A stretch of 64,000 nt of DNA, taken from Arthrobacter terricola (lineage in GTDB: Bacteria; Actinomycetota; Actinomycetes; Actinomycetales; Micrococcaceae). The position numbers and the translations under genes are program-made. This document shows, one piece after another, positions 1 to 8,572 of the stretch (position 1 is its first letter; the number at the start of each line of letters is the position of its first letter). Location: assembly GCF_004354015.1 (NCBI RefSeq), contig NZ_SMRU01000026.1:27551-91550 (forward strand), written 5' to 3'. The notes under the pieces are model-generated. The model was not told the origin of the DNA, made no database searches, and was given only the letters and a program-made list of their open reading frames with translations.

Positions 1-573
1 TTCCTTGTCCGTGGCCAGCGCCTTGACGGCCAGCCGCAATACATCCGCGAGGCCAAGATCCGCGTGCCAACCGGCCGCAACTACACCCGCGACCTGCTCG
101 GCCACGCCACCCATCACCACGAAGCCTTTTTCGTCGGCGATGGAACCGTCAAACGTCAAGCGGTAGAGATGGTCCTGCTCTTGGGTGCGCCCCACCTCCG
201 CGACGGCCAGTTCCACTTCGAACGGCTTCTGCTCGGCGGTGAACACCGCGCCCAGGCTTTGGGCGTAGACGCTCGCCAATCCGCGGGCGGTGACGTCCTC
301 ACGGTCATAGGAGTAGCCGCGGACATCCGCGTAGCGCACGCCCGCTTGACGAAGGCTTTCGAACTCGTTGTACTTGCCGACGGCCGCGAAGGCGATTTTG
401 TCGTAGATTTCCCCGATTTTATGCAGGGAGGGCGAGGGATTCTCCGCGACCAGGGCAATTCCGTCCGCGCCGCTGATCACGACGACGGAACGGCCCCGGG
501 CGATGCCCTTCCGCGCGAAATCCGCACGGTCCTTCATAAGCTGCTCGGGCGATACGTAGAACTGCTGTGTCAT
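1..573 (-). CDS. prcA: Proteasome subunit alpha (PrcA), 3' part cut by window edge
   Basis: Structural alpha subunit of the bacterial 20S proteasome. It forms the outer rings that gate the chamber and dock the ARC ATPase in the cytosol. The 191 visible residues begin MTQQFYVSPEQLMKDRADFARKG, typical of the gating N-terminus, followed by the conserved segment RGRSVVVISGADGIALVAEN. The frame is open to base 1, so the C-terminus lies outside the window. The ATG is at 571-573, one base after the prcB stop codon (575-577), so the two are almost certainly translated from one mRNA. Identity is secure from sequence and from the prcB-pup-dop-arc neighbours. The ligase gene pafA is normally found downstream but is not visible here. 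Confidence 0.95.
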   Translation of the reverse strand, partial: MTQQFYVSPEQLMKDRADFARKGIARGRSVVVISGADGIALVAENPSPSLHKIGEIYDKIAFAAVGKYNEFESLRQAGVRYADVRGYSYDREDVTARGLASVYAQSLGAVFTAEQKPFEVELAVAEVGRTQEQDHLYRLTFDGSIADEKGFVVMGGVAEQVAGVVAAGWHADLGLADVLRLAVKALATDKE

Positions 574-574
574 C

Positions 575-1384
575 TCAGGCCTCCCGTCCGGCAACTGCAC
601 GCGACTCGACAATGGATCCGGCAACCGCAGCCAATTCCCGTTCGGAGATCCGGCGGGCACCGGCGCGGTTGACCGTGTAGACAACTGGCCAGAGTTGGCG
701 GACCGGATCCGGGCCGCCCGTGGCGGAGTCGTCGTCGGCGGCGTCGTAGAGGGCTTCCATCGCGACCGCGACAGCTTCGTCCTCGGTGAGGTTTGGCCGC
801 CAGAGCTTCTTGAGCGCGCCTCGCGCGAATACGGAGCCGGAACCGACTGAATGATGCTCTATTTCCTCGTATCTTCCGCCCGTGACGTCGTACGAGAACA
901 ACCGGCCCACGCCGGACACCAGATCGAATCCCGCAAAGAGCGGGATCACTGCGAGGCCCTGCATTGCCATGCCGAGGTTGCCGCGGATCATGGCTCCCAA
1001 GCGGTTGGCTTTGCCGTCCAAGCTGAGGAGTGTTCCTTCGATCTTCTCGTAGTGCTCCAGCTCCACTTGGAACAAACGGATGATGTCAATAGCGAGGCCT
1101 GCGGTGCCGGCGATCCCGAGGACCGAGTATTCGTCGGCCGGGAACACCTTCTCGATGTGCCTGCTGGCGATGACGTTCCCCATCGTGGCGCGGCGATCGC
1201 CCGCTACCAGGACGCCGCCGGGATAACTGAGCGCCACGATGGTGGTCCCATGCGGCACCGGCGGGATATGTCCCGCCGGCAGCGTTTGGTTGAAGGGAAG
1301 GAGTTCAGGTCGGGAGCGTTGCAGATGCTCGGTAAACGAAGACGTTGCCTGGGTGGCCAGATGGCCGGCTGCTGGATCCTGCAT
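575..1384 (-). CDS. prcB: Proteasome subunit beta (PrcB), catalytic
   Basis: Catalytic beta subunit of the 20S proteasome, 269 residues. It is made with a propeptide of about 46 residues; autocleavage in HG|TTIVAL would expose Thr47 as the N-terminal nucleophile. After that come the Ntn-hydrolase features GGVLVAGDRRATMG (with the conserved Asp and Arg) and SVGSGSVFARGALK. The ATG at 1384 has a good AAGGAG ribosome site 7-9 bases upstream. It lies between pup (upstream) and prcA (1-base gap downstream). Family assignment is firm; cleavage at Thr47 is inferred from homology. Confidence 0.96.
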   Translation of the reverse strand: MQDPAAGHLATQATSSFTEHLQRSRPELLPFNQTLPAGHIPPVPHGTTIVALSYPGGVLVAGDRRATMGNVIASRHIEKVFPADEYSVLGIAGTAGLAIDIIRLFQVELEHYEKIEGTLLSLDGKANRLGAMIRGNLGMAMQGLAVIPLFAGFDLVSGVGRLFSYDVTGGRYEEIEHHSVGSGSVFARGALKKLWRPNLTEDEAVAVAMEALYDAADDDSATGGPDPVRQLWPVVYTVNRAGARRISERELAAVAGSIVESRAVAGREA

Positions 1385-1461
1385 AGCTGCGCTCCTTCGA
1401 CTCTGACGTCCGATGCCCGGCGGCCTCGCGCCGACCGGGCCCTTGGATTAGCTGGGGTTTG

Positions 1462-1665
1462 TTACTGGCCGCCTTTTTGCACGAATGCCCGCACGAACTC
1501 TTCTGCGTTGGACTCGAGGACGCCGTCGATTTCGTCCAGGAGGTCATCAACGCCCTGCGTGGCTACTGACGCCTGTGCTTCCGGTGCCGCGGGCGGCGCC
1601 TCGGGGGCGTCGGTTTCGACCTCAACGTCCCGCGATTGCGGTTGCTGCTGCTCCTGAGCTGCCAT
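1462..1665 (-). CDS. pup: Prokaryotic ubiquitin-like protein Pup
   Basis: Small intrinsically disordered protein modifier of 67 residues that is ligated to lysines of target proteins and then read by the ARC coiled coil. It begins MAAQEQQQPQSRDVEV and ends FVRAFVQKGGQ. The C-terminal Gly-Gly-Gln means it must be deamidated to Glu by Dop before PafA can conjugate it. The middle part (VDDLLDEIDGVLESNAEEFV) is the amphipathic region that binds ARC. The start at 1663-1665 was chosen because AGAAGGA lies just upstream; a longer frame to 1836 exists but its extra residues do not look like Pup. It sits between dop and prcB on the same strand. Confidence 0.96.
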   Translation of the reverse strand: MAAQEQQQPQSRDVEVETDAPEAPPAAPEAQASVATQGVDDLLDEIDGVLESNAEEFVRAFVQKGGQ

Positions 1666-1798
1666 TTCCTTCTCCATTCTGTCCATCCCCGGCCGAGGGG
1701 ACTTCCTGTAATGCCATACTGCCACGCAGAAGGCTGCGCCGCTGCGGTTTTTGCGGTTTGCTTGCGAGCCGTAGTAACGGCCCGCCCGCCTCACCGGT

Positions 1799-3469
1799 TC
1801 AGGCCGGCGGAGCTGGATCCAAACCGAGCAATTCACGAAGAAAAGCCCCCGCGGTGTCGTGCTTCCGGAAGAGCCGGCCCGTCAGCGCCTCGGTGCCCCG
1901 GAGGGGTTCACGGGTGGGAACCCGCTGGAGCTTTCCGATTCCCGGGACGTCGAAAATGACCGAATCCCAGCTCGCGCCGACGACGTCCTTGCCGAAGGTC
2001 GAGACGCACTTCCCGCGGAAGTACGCCCTGGTGTCCGACGGCGGTTCGAAGACTGCCCGGGCGATATCGGCGTCGTCGACGATTGACTGCATGCGGCCGC
2101 GCGAAAGCAGGCGGTAGTACAGACCCTTCTCGGGCCTGACGTCGGACCATTGCAGGTCCACAAGGCCCAATCGTGCGTCGTTCCACTCAAGCCCGTCACG
2201 GTTCCGATAGCCGTTCAGCAAGGACATTTTGGCGAGCCATTCGACCGACGACGCCGCAGCCGCGGGATTGCTCCCCAACAGCGCCAAGGTGGATTCCCAC
2301 CTGTCCAGGACCTCACGTGTATGCCCGTCGCCGGTGAAGGCGTCCGAGACGCCCGTCTCCTGGGCAAGCTTGGCCGCGGCCTCGTAGTACATCCACTGGA
2401 TGTCCAACGCCGTGACCCGCCTGCCGTCGAGCAGCTTGACGGTCGCCGTCAAAGATGTGTCGTGGCTGATGGCCTGAAGGGCGCCCACCGGCTCGTGGAC
2501 CTCGATCTTTGGCGCCTTCCCGGCTTCGATGAGGCTCAGCACCAAGGCCGTGGTGCCGAACTTCAGATAGTTGGAGACTTGGCTCAGGTTGGCGTCGCCG
2601 ATGATGACGTGCAAGCGCCGGTACTTGTCCGCGGTGGCGTGCGGTTCGTCCCGGGTGTTGATGATCGGGCGCCTGATGGTGGTTTCCAGCCCGACCTCGG
2701 CCTCAAAGAAGTCGGCCCGCTGGCTGACCTGGAAGCCGGCGCCGGAGCCGTCCTGGCCACGCCCGAGCCTGCCCGCGCCGCAAATGACCTGCCGTGTGAC
2801 GAAGAACGGAGTCAGGCCCCGGACGATCTCCCCGAACGGGACCGAGCGAGGCATGAGGTAATTCTCGTGCGAGCCGTAGGACACTGACTTGTTGTCGGTG
2901 TTGTTCTTGTACAGGTTGATTGCCGGCAAATCAGGATCGGCCGCGACCTTCCGTACTGTGGCCAAGGCGACGAGATCGCCGGCGGCATCCCACGCAACTG
3001 CATCGCGGGGATTCGTGACCTCGGGGCTGGAGTATTCCGGGTGGGCGTGATCCACGTACAGGCGGGCCCCGTTGCCGAGGACCATGTTCATCAGGAGCGA
3101 GCCCGATTCGTCGCCGCCGTCAGCTTCGAGTTCCTGCCGGCCGTACGCCAACGCGACGGCTTCGGCGTCGAGCACGGGCGGCCTGTCCGTCAATTGGCTG
3201 GGATCCGCCGCGCTGCGCTCGAGGGTCCAGCCGCGGGCATCGTGCAGCGGTTCCTCGTCCGTATAGTCCCAGCGGGTTTCGGCGCCGCCAGCTGCCCGTT
3301 GGCGGGTGAGGTTGGCATAGGCCTGGATGATGCGCGCAGACATCATCGTGGCGTTCGCCCCCGGAGCCGAGGGCGCGTGGATGCCGTATTCGGTTTCCGA
3401 ACCCATGACCCGCATGGCCCCGCCCGCGGGGAGTTTCTCCGAGGGCAGGGCTTCCGGCCGGGCCGTCAC
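1799..3469 (-). CDS. dop: Deamidase/depupylase Dop
   Basis: Carboxylate-amine-ligase-like enzyme that converts the C-terminal Gln of Pup to Glu and also removes Pup from tagged proteins, using ATP as cofactor. The hallmark RVMGSETEYGIHAP (about residues 20-33) carries the Mg/ATP-binding glutamates, followed by a nucleotide-binding segment around LYVDHAHPEYSSPE. The frame of 556 codons starts with GTG at 3469 that overlaps the arc stop (GTGA). An ATG at 3415 just before the conserved block is an alternative start and would give a protein nearer to the usual size. Operon order arc-dop-pup-prcB-prcA supports the call over the paralogous ligase PafA. Confidence 0.94.
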   Translation of the reverse strand: MTARPEALPSEKLPAGGAMRVMGSETEYGIHAPSAPGANATMMSARIIQAYANLTRQRAAGGAETRWDYTDEEPLHDARGWTLERSAADPSQLTDRPPVLDAEAVALAYGRQELEADGGDESGSLLMNMVLGNGARLYVDHAHPEYSSPEVTNPRDAVAWDAAGDLVALATVRKVAADPDLPAINLYKNNTDNKSVSYGSHENYLMPRSVPFGEIVRGLTPFFVTRQVICGAGRLGRGQDGSGAGFQVSQRADFFEAEVGLETTIRRPIINTRDEPHATADKYRRLHVIIGDANLSQVSNYLKFGTTALVLSLIEAGKAPKIEVHEPVGALQAISHDTSLTATVKLLDGRRVTALDIQWMYYEAAAKLAQETGVSDAFTGDGHTREVLDRWESTLALLGSNPAAAASSVEWLAKMSLLNGYRNRDGLEWNDARLGLVDLQWSDVRPEKGLYYRLLSRGRMQSIVDDADIARAVFEPPSDTRAYFRGKCVSTFGKDVVGASWDSVIFDVPGIGKLQRVPTREPLRGTEALTGRLFRKHDTAGAFLRELLGLDPAPPA

Positions 3470-5280
3470 AGGTATTGGCCGGTGTTGGGAGTCGTTTCAA
3501 TCGACTTCCCGGGCTCCTGGCCGGCTTTGCCCTGGACGATGGTGCGGATATAGGTGATGCGTTCACCCTTCTTGCCGGAGATACGTGCCCAGTCATCCGG
3601 GTTGGTGGTGTTCGGCATGTCCTCGTGCTCGCGGAATTCGTCGACGACGGCGCGCAGGAGGTGGTCGATCCGCAGCCCCTTCTGGTGGGTGAGCAGGAGA
3701 TCCTTGATCGCGTACTTCTTGGCCCGGTCCACGACATTTTGGACAACGGCGCCGGAGTTGAAGTCCTTGAAGTAGAGCATCTCGGTGTCACCGTTGGCAT
3801 AGGTCACTTCGAGGTACTCGTTCGACTTCTCCGTGGAGTACATCGCTTCCACGGTCCGTTGGATCATGGCGTCCACCGTAGCCTGGACGTCTCCGCGGTG
3901 CTCGGCGAGGTCCGTCGGATGGAACGGGAGGTCGGTGGTGATGTACTTCGCGAAGATATCCGCGGCTGCCTCGGCATCGGGCCGCTGGATCTTCACCTTC
4001 ACATCCAGTCGCCCGGGGCGGAGGATCGCGGGGTCGATCATGTCTTCACGGTTCGACGCACCGATGACGATCACGTTGTCCAGCCGCTCGACGCCGTCGA
4101 TCTCGCTGAGGAGCTGCGGCACGATGGTCGTTTCGACGTCGGATGAAACACCTGTGCCGCGCGTGCGGAACAGAGAGTCCATCTCGTCGAAAAACACGAC
4201 TACGGGGCTACCGTCCGAGGCCTTTTCGCGTGCCCGGGCGAAGATCAAGCGGATGTGGCGCTCAGTCTCGCCAACATACTTGTCCAGGAGCTCCGGACCC
4301 TTGATGTTCAGGAAGTAGCTCTTCAGGTCCAGGTTGCCCGCCCGCTCGGATGCCCTGGCGGCCAGTGAATTGGCTACGGCCTTCGCGATGAGGGTCTTTC
4401 CGCAACCGGGAGGACCGTAGAGCAGGATGCCCTTGGGTGCCTTGAGTCCGTGCTCGCGGTACAGGTCAGGGTGCAGGAACGGCAGTTCGACGGCGTCGCG
4501 GATCTGTTCGATCTGCGGTCCCAGGCCACCGATGTCCTCATACGTTATGTCCGGAACTTCTTCGAGGACAAGGTTTTCGACTTCAGCCCTGGGCACCTTC
4601 TCGAGGGCATAGCCCGTGCGCGAATCCAGCGACAAGGCATCGCCGACGCGCAAGCGTTCCTTCTGCAGGGCGCCCGAGAGCCGGACGACCCGTTCCTCGT
4701 CTGCCCGCCCGACCACCAAGGCGCGGTCAGTGCCGAGCAGTTCCTTGAGCGTGACGAGTTCGCCGGCGCGTTCGTAGCCCAGTCCGGTCACCACGAGCAG
4801 CGCCTCGTTGAGGAGGACTTCCTGACCCACCGCGAGGTGGTTGATGTTGACCAAGGGGCTGACGCCCACCCTCATCTTCCGGCCGGCGTTGAAAATGTCC
4901 ACCGATTCCTCGGTTGCCGCCTGGCCGGTGCTGCCTGCTGTGGGCTGGCGCCGGGGGTTGATCTGGAGGATGGTCCCAAAGCTATAGGGCGGTTGTCCGT
5001 CCTGTTCGAGCGCTCCTTTGAGGCGCAGGATTTCGGCTTTGGCCGTTTCCAGCATGTTTACGAGCTTGGTGTTGTTCTGCGTGGCAGTGGCCAACTGGCG
5101 GTCGATATGGCGAAGTTTGTCGCGAAGGATGTTTATTTGGCGTTCCGCGACAGTGAGTTCGCCGGAGTCCTCCACTGGTTGGACTACTCCGCCTCCATGC
5201 CCCACTTTTCCTTCAGCCACAGCCTTGTTCGATGACTCTTCAGGTGTTGAGCGCCCGAAGTCATTGTTCGACGTATCCAC
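3466..5280 (-). CDS. arc: Proteasome-associated AAA ATPase ARC/Mpa
   Basis: Hexameric unfoldase (604 residues) that recognises Pup-tagged proteins and feeds them into the 20S core. Visible parts: N-terminal coiled coil around residues 43-92 (Pup-binding), two OB-fold interdomain segments (about 97-240), then the AAA module with Walker A GPPGCGKT (289-296) and Walker B VVFFDEMD (361-368). The C-terminus PNTGQYL carries the penultimate tyrosine motif used to open the proteasome gate. Start is GTG at 5280 with AAGGAG upstream. It overlaps dop by four bases. The gene is also called mpa in mycobacteria. Confidence 0.96.
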   Translation of the reverse strand: MDTSNNDFGRSTPEESSNKAVAEGKVGHGGGVVQPVEDSGELTVAERQINILRDKLRHIDRQLATATQNNTKLVNMLETAKAEILRLKGALEQDGQPPYSFGTILQINPRRQPTAGSTGQAATEESVDIFNAGRKMRVGVSPLVNINHLAVGQEVLLNEALLVVTGLGYERAGELVTLKELLGTDRALVVGRADEERVVRLSGALQKERLRVGDALSLDSRTGYALEKVPRAEVENLVLEEVPDITYEDIGGLGPQIEQIRDAVELPFLHPDLYREHGLKAPKGILLYGPPGCGKTLIAKAVANSLAARASERAGNLDLKSYFLNIKGPELLDKYVGETERHIRLIFARAREKASDGSPVVVFFDEMDSLFRTRGTGVSSDVETTIVPQLLSEIDGVERLDNVIVIGASNREDMIDPAILRPGRLDVKVKIQRPDAEAAADIFAKYITTDLPFHPTDLAEHRGDVQATVDAMIQRTVEAMYSTEKSNEYLEVTYANGDTEMLYFKDFNSGAVVQNVVDRAKKYAIKDLLLTHQKGLRIDHLLRAVVDEFREHEDMPNTTNPDDWARISGKKGERITYIRTIVQGKAGQEPGKSIETTPNTGQYL

Positions 5281-5380
5281 GAAGCATCAGCTCCTTCCGC
5301 TTTCTATAAATAGACCTTAGCCCTCAAAAGCGTTGGGAAACCTGTGACATTCGGAATACCGGCCAGTTTGTGATCTTCCG

Positions 5381-6433
5381 CTACTGCCCCGGCGCGGGGT
5401 CATCCTTGACATTCGTGCCGGCGATCGCGTCCCGGGCTGCGCGGCGCAGTTTCTTGTCCGACACGGACCGCTCCCCCACCGCGCCGGGCGTCCACGCGTT
5501 CAGGTCCTCTTCGCTGAACTCGGTCTTGGACGGGCGTCGCTTCACGGAAATACCCGTCACGCCGTCGGCAAGCCGCCGCGTCACGAGAAGGAAACCTGTA
5601 TGGGCCACCATCCGGTGGTCTGGCCGCACGGCCAGACCCTCAAGGTGCCAACCGCGGACCATGGACTCCCAGGCGTCAGGTTCGGTGAAGCGGCCGTCGG
5701 CACGGATGGCCTCCGCGGTGCGGGAAAGCTGGGTGACGGTTGCGACGTAGTTGATCCAGACGCCGCCCGGCGCCAGTACCGTGGCTACGGCGTCGAGGCA
5801 TTCCCAAGGGGCGAGCATGTCGAGGACCACACGGTCGACGGAGCCAGGCTCTTCGCTGCGGACAACTTCTTCCTGGAAGTCGCCCAGGGAAATCTTCCAG
5901 GCGGGGTGCGGGCCGCCGAAGATTGTCTCCACGTTTCCGCGGGCGATGTCCGCGAATTCTTCGCGCCGCTCGAACGAGTGCAGGTAACCGCCGTCGCCGA
6001 TGGCCCGGAGCAGGGAGATCGACAGGGCGCCTGACCCGACGCCGGCCTCGACCACGCGGGCACCTGGGAAGATGTCCGCCATGGTGACGATTTGACCGGC
6101 GTCCTTGGGATACACCACCGCGGCACCACGCGGCATGGACAAGACGAAGTCGGAGAGCAGCGGCCGCAACGTCTGGTACTGCTGTCCAATGTTGTTGGCC
6201 ACCACCGAGCCATCTACCTGGCCGATGATTTCATCGTGGTTCAGGAAGCCCCGGTGCGTGTGGAAGGCTCCGCCTTCTTCCAGCGTGATGGTGTTCATCC
6301 GGCCGCGTTCATCCGTGAGCTGGACCCGCTCGCCAACACGGAACGGTCCCCTGCGCCGGGCAGCGCCGGTCGGCTGGACGGCGGGGTCGGCGATGCCGGT
6401 TGCCGTGTGGTTGGCGGCGGTTTCGCTGCTCAT
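5381..6433 (-). CDS. trmI: tRNA (adenine-58-N1)-methyltransferase TrmI
   Basis: S-adenosylmethionine-dependent enzyme that methylates N1 of A58 in the tRNA T-loop. The 350-residue protein has an N-terminal beta domain (FRVGERVQLTDERGRMNTI, GGAFHTHRGFLNHDEIIGQ) and a Rossmann methyltransferase fold with the SAM motif VVEAGVGSGALSISLLRAIG. The substrate-side block VVLDMLAPWECLD is also present. The ATG at 6433 was chosen because GAGGAA lies upstream; the frame continues upstream to 6547 without stop. It lies between the membrane protease and arc, an arrangement with TrmI beside the proteasome genes that is shared with mycobacteria. Confidence 0.92.
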   Translation of the reverse strand: MSSETAANHTATGIADPAVQPTGAARRRGPFRVGERVQLTDERGRMNTITLEEGGAFHTHRGFLNHDEIIGQVDGSVVANNIGQQYQTLRPLLSDFVLSMPRGAAVVYPKDAGQIVTMADIFPGARVVEAGVGSGALSISLLRAIGDGGYLHSFERREEFADIARGNVETIFGGPHPAWKISLGDFQEEVVRSEEPGSVDRVVLDMLAPWECLDAVATVLAPGGVWINYVATVTQLSRTAEAIRADGRFTEPDAWESMVRGWHLEGLAVRPDHRMVAHTGFLLVTRRLADGVTGISVKRRPSKTEFSEEDLNAWTPGAVGERSVSDKKLRRAARDAIAGTNVKDDPAPGQ

Positions 6434-6551
6434 GGGTGGTTCCTCGCTCCTGTACGGCTGGGCCGTCAATTGTTGCCGTAGTTGCTGCTTGGTGATGCGC
6501 ACTGGCGGCCGGGTTAATTCGCGACCGGCAGGTAACTCTACCGGCAAGCTC

Positions 6552-7721
6552 CTAGGGGCGCCCGCTCCGCCGGGCTTCTTTACCTGTAATGGCTGTCACT
6601 ACGGTTTGCTGCCGCAGCAGGCCCGTCACGACGCCGGTATCGTCCACCACCGCGTACTCGCCACCGTTGAGTTGGGCCAGGTATTGAATGAGTTCCTGAC
6701 CGCGCGAGGTCCAGGGCACGTAGGCGCCGTCCGCGAGAGGCGTGGAAACCGCTGTGACGAAGGTCCCGTAGATCTCCGACGGCGGCACAGCGGCGATGGC
6801 GGCCGGGTCCACCACCCCTTGCGGGCGGCCATCCGGCGCGCAGATCACGACGGCGGGAAAACCGTAGGGTGCCACGCTCAGGACATCCGCAACGGTTGCT
6901 GAGTTGGGAATCCCGACGGCGGGTTCGGCCAGGGCGGCGGCGCTCACCAAATGGACGCGGCTGCGAAGGGTCGCGTTATTGATGGCCCCGGACGCCCCCA
7001 TCCACAAGAAGCTGCAGACGAGGAGGGTGATAGCGAATGTGGGGAGATCTGTGCTGGTTCCACTCAGCATAGGCGGGCCTACGACCCCTACAAAGAGGAC
7101 TACCGCGATGGCCCTCCCAGTCCATCCAGCAGCAATCGTTCCTTTTTCCTGGCTGCCCGTGGCTTTCCAGACGGCCGACTCCACCAGCCGGCCGCCATCA
7201 AGTGGCAGGCCCGGGAGGACATTGAAGACGCCTATCAGGAAATTTGCCCACATGAGGATATTCGTCAAGGTGTCAGCCACCCCAGTGAATACACCCGCCG
7301 CCAGCAACAGCCAAGCGGCCCCCGCGAGCACAAAGTTCGCGGCCGGCCCGGCCAGGGCAACAACCACTGAACGGCCCGGGGATGCAGTGTAGTTTTCGAA
7401 CTGCGTGTGGCCGCCCCAGAGATTGAGCACAATCTTCTCGGTGGGCCAATTGAAGGCCTTGGCGCTCAGTGCATGGGCCAATTCGTGGACCAGCACGGAA
7501 ATCGCAAGGAGCAACGCGTATGCGAACGCAACAAAATACGCACCGACCCCCAGGAAGTGGTTGCGCAGCAGCAACGCAGGCCCGTAAACAATCACCGTAA
7601 ACGCGGCAATGATGAACCAGGAGTAGGCCAAATAGACCGGGATGCCTGCGATCCGGCCCAGGGGGATGCCGTCTTTCATACTTCCGCGGGCCCTTTGGCC
7701 GGCGTTCGGGGGAATGCTCAC
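6552..7721 (-). CDS. Site-2 protease family (M50) membrane metalloprotease with CBS region
   Basis: Intramembrane zinc metalloprotease of the M50/Rip3-like group, 389 residues. The zinc motif HELAH is at about residues 79-83 within a membrane segment, and the second conserved motif NVLPGLPLDGGRL supplies the Asp ligand. The C-terminal third (about 265-385) looks like paired CBS domains (TVADVLSVAPYGFPAVVICAPDG; GGEYAVVDDTGVVTGLLRQ), which often bind nucleotides and could regulate activity. It starts with GTG immediately after the HAD gene stop (0 bases apart); an ATG at 7679 is an alternative start. Substrate unknown; its position upstream of trmI and the proteasome genes suggests co-transcription but not necessarily shared function. 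Confidence 0.88.
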   Translation of the reverse strand: MSIPPNAGQRARGSMKDGIPLGRIAGIPVYLAYSWFIIAAFTVIVYGPALLLRNHFLGVGAYFVAFAYALLLAISVLVHELAHALSAKAFNWPTEKIVLNLWGGHTQFENYTASPGRSVVVALAGPAANFVLAGAAWLLLAAGVFTGVADTLTNILMWANFLIGVFNVLPGLPLDGGRLVESAVWKATGSQEKGTIAAGWTGRAIAVVLFVGVVGPPMLSGTSTDLPTFAITLLVCSFLWMGASGAINNATLRSRVHLVSAAALAEPAVGIPNSATVADVLSVAPYGFPAVVICAPDGRPQGVVDPAAIAAVPPSEIYGTFVTAVSTPLADGAYVPWTSRGQELIQYLAQLNGGEYAVVDDTGVVTGLLRQQTVVTAITGKEARRSGRP

Positions 7722-8453
7722 TTAGTTCGCCTGTCCGAGCAGGGCGCCGGCAGGAAGGCCGGCCGCTGCGCGCTCGGCAACAAGGGCCTCGAGATCTGCT
7801 ACACCCTTGCCTGCGAGGGTTTTCCATGTGGTCCGCCGGGAATCTTCGGGGAGTGGCATCTGGTGCGGAATGCCCACCGTGACCACGCCTGAGGCGATCG
7901 CGGCCGCAACTCCGGGTACGGAGTCCTCCAACGCGACGCATTGTCCGAGAGCCAATTCAGGATCCGTCATGCGAAGCCGCTCCACGGCGGTGAGGTAGGC
8001 CTCCGGATCGGGCTTGCCGCGGCTGACCGTATCTCCCGTCACAAGGAATTCGAAGTATGGCTTGGGCAGGCTGGCTACCACTTCCCTGGCCATGGGGCCT
8101 TCGGACATCGTCACAAGGGCGCACCGCACCCCGGCTTCGTAAAGGGCGTCGAGCAACTCTCGGGCGCCGGGCCGCCACGGCACTTCCGTACGGATGCACT
8201 CGATGACGCGGGCACTCAGGGTGTCGACAATTTCGCGCTTGCCGAGGTTCACTCCGGCGGCCTGCAAGATGCCGGCCGAATACATCAAGGACTGGCCTAC
8301 GAGTTGCATGGCTTGCTCGTGGCTCCACACGCCCCCGTACGACTCGACGAGGCTACGCTCCGCGGCGATCCAATACGGTTCGGTATCGACCAGCGTGCCA
8401 TCCATGTCCCAGAGCGCGGCTTTAAGGAGGGGCTGGCTGGATGAGGCATGCAT
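7722..8453 (-). CDS. HAD-superfamily phosphatase/phosphomutase-like hydrolase
   Basis: Cytosolic haloacid dehalogenase family hydrolase, 243 residues from the chosen start. Motif I is ALWDMDGTLVDTEPYW, with nucleophile Asp16 and acid/base Asp18; motif II is ALVTMSEGP; motif III/IV is GKPDPEAYL followed by CVALEDSVPGVAAA. The cap inserted after motif I marks a subfamily related to beta-phosphoglucomutase and sugar phosphatases; the exact substrate cannot be read. Start chosen at ATG 8453 because a TAGACT box ends 7 bases upstream (likely leaderless); a longer frame reaches 8519. It is the first gene of the minus-strand run leading into the proteasome locus. Confidence 0.85.
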   Translation of the reverse strand: MHASSSQPLLKAALWDMDGTLVDTEPYWIAAERSLVESYGGVWSHEQAMQLVGQSLMYSAGILQAAGVNLGKREIVDTLSARVIECIRTEVPWRPGARELLDALYEAGVRCALVTMSEGPMAREVVASLPKPYFEFLVTGDTVSRGKPDPEAYLTAVERLRMTDPELALGQCVALEDSVPGVAAAIASGVVTVGIPHQMPLPEDSRRTTWKTLAGKGVADLEALVAERAAAGLPAGALLGQAN

Positions 8454-8460
8454 GCCATCA

Positions 8461-8466
8461 AGTCTA
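8461..8466 (-). promoter_or_regulatory. -10 box (TAGACT) for HAD hydrolase
   Basis: TAGACT reads on the minus strand and ends 7 bases before the ATG at 8453; no Shine-Dalgarno sequence is present. This fits a leaderless transcript. Confidence 0.5.
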
Positions 8467-8560
8467 CGTGGAAGGAAGGTACGCATTTGCCGGTCTACGC
8501 CGCGGCGAAGGACATCCACGCGGTTCCCTTAACGCCATGCACGGTTGCCGGACTTGGACG

Positions 8561-8566
8561 TAGGGT
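8561..8566 (+). promoter_or_regulatory. -10 box (TAGGGT) for PAC2 gene
   Basis: TAGGGT lies 6 bases upstream of the ATG at 8573, with no convincing ribosome site between, so the PAC2 mRNA is probably leaderless. It is divergent from the HAD gene promoter about 100 bases away. Confidence 0.5.
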
Positions 8567-8572
8567 GAGTGG

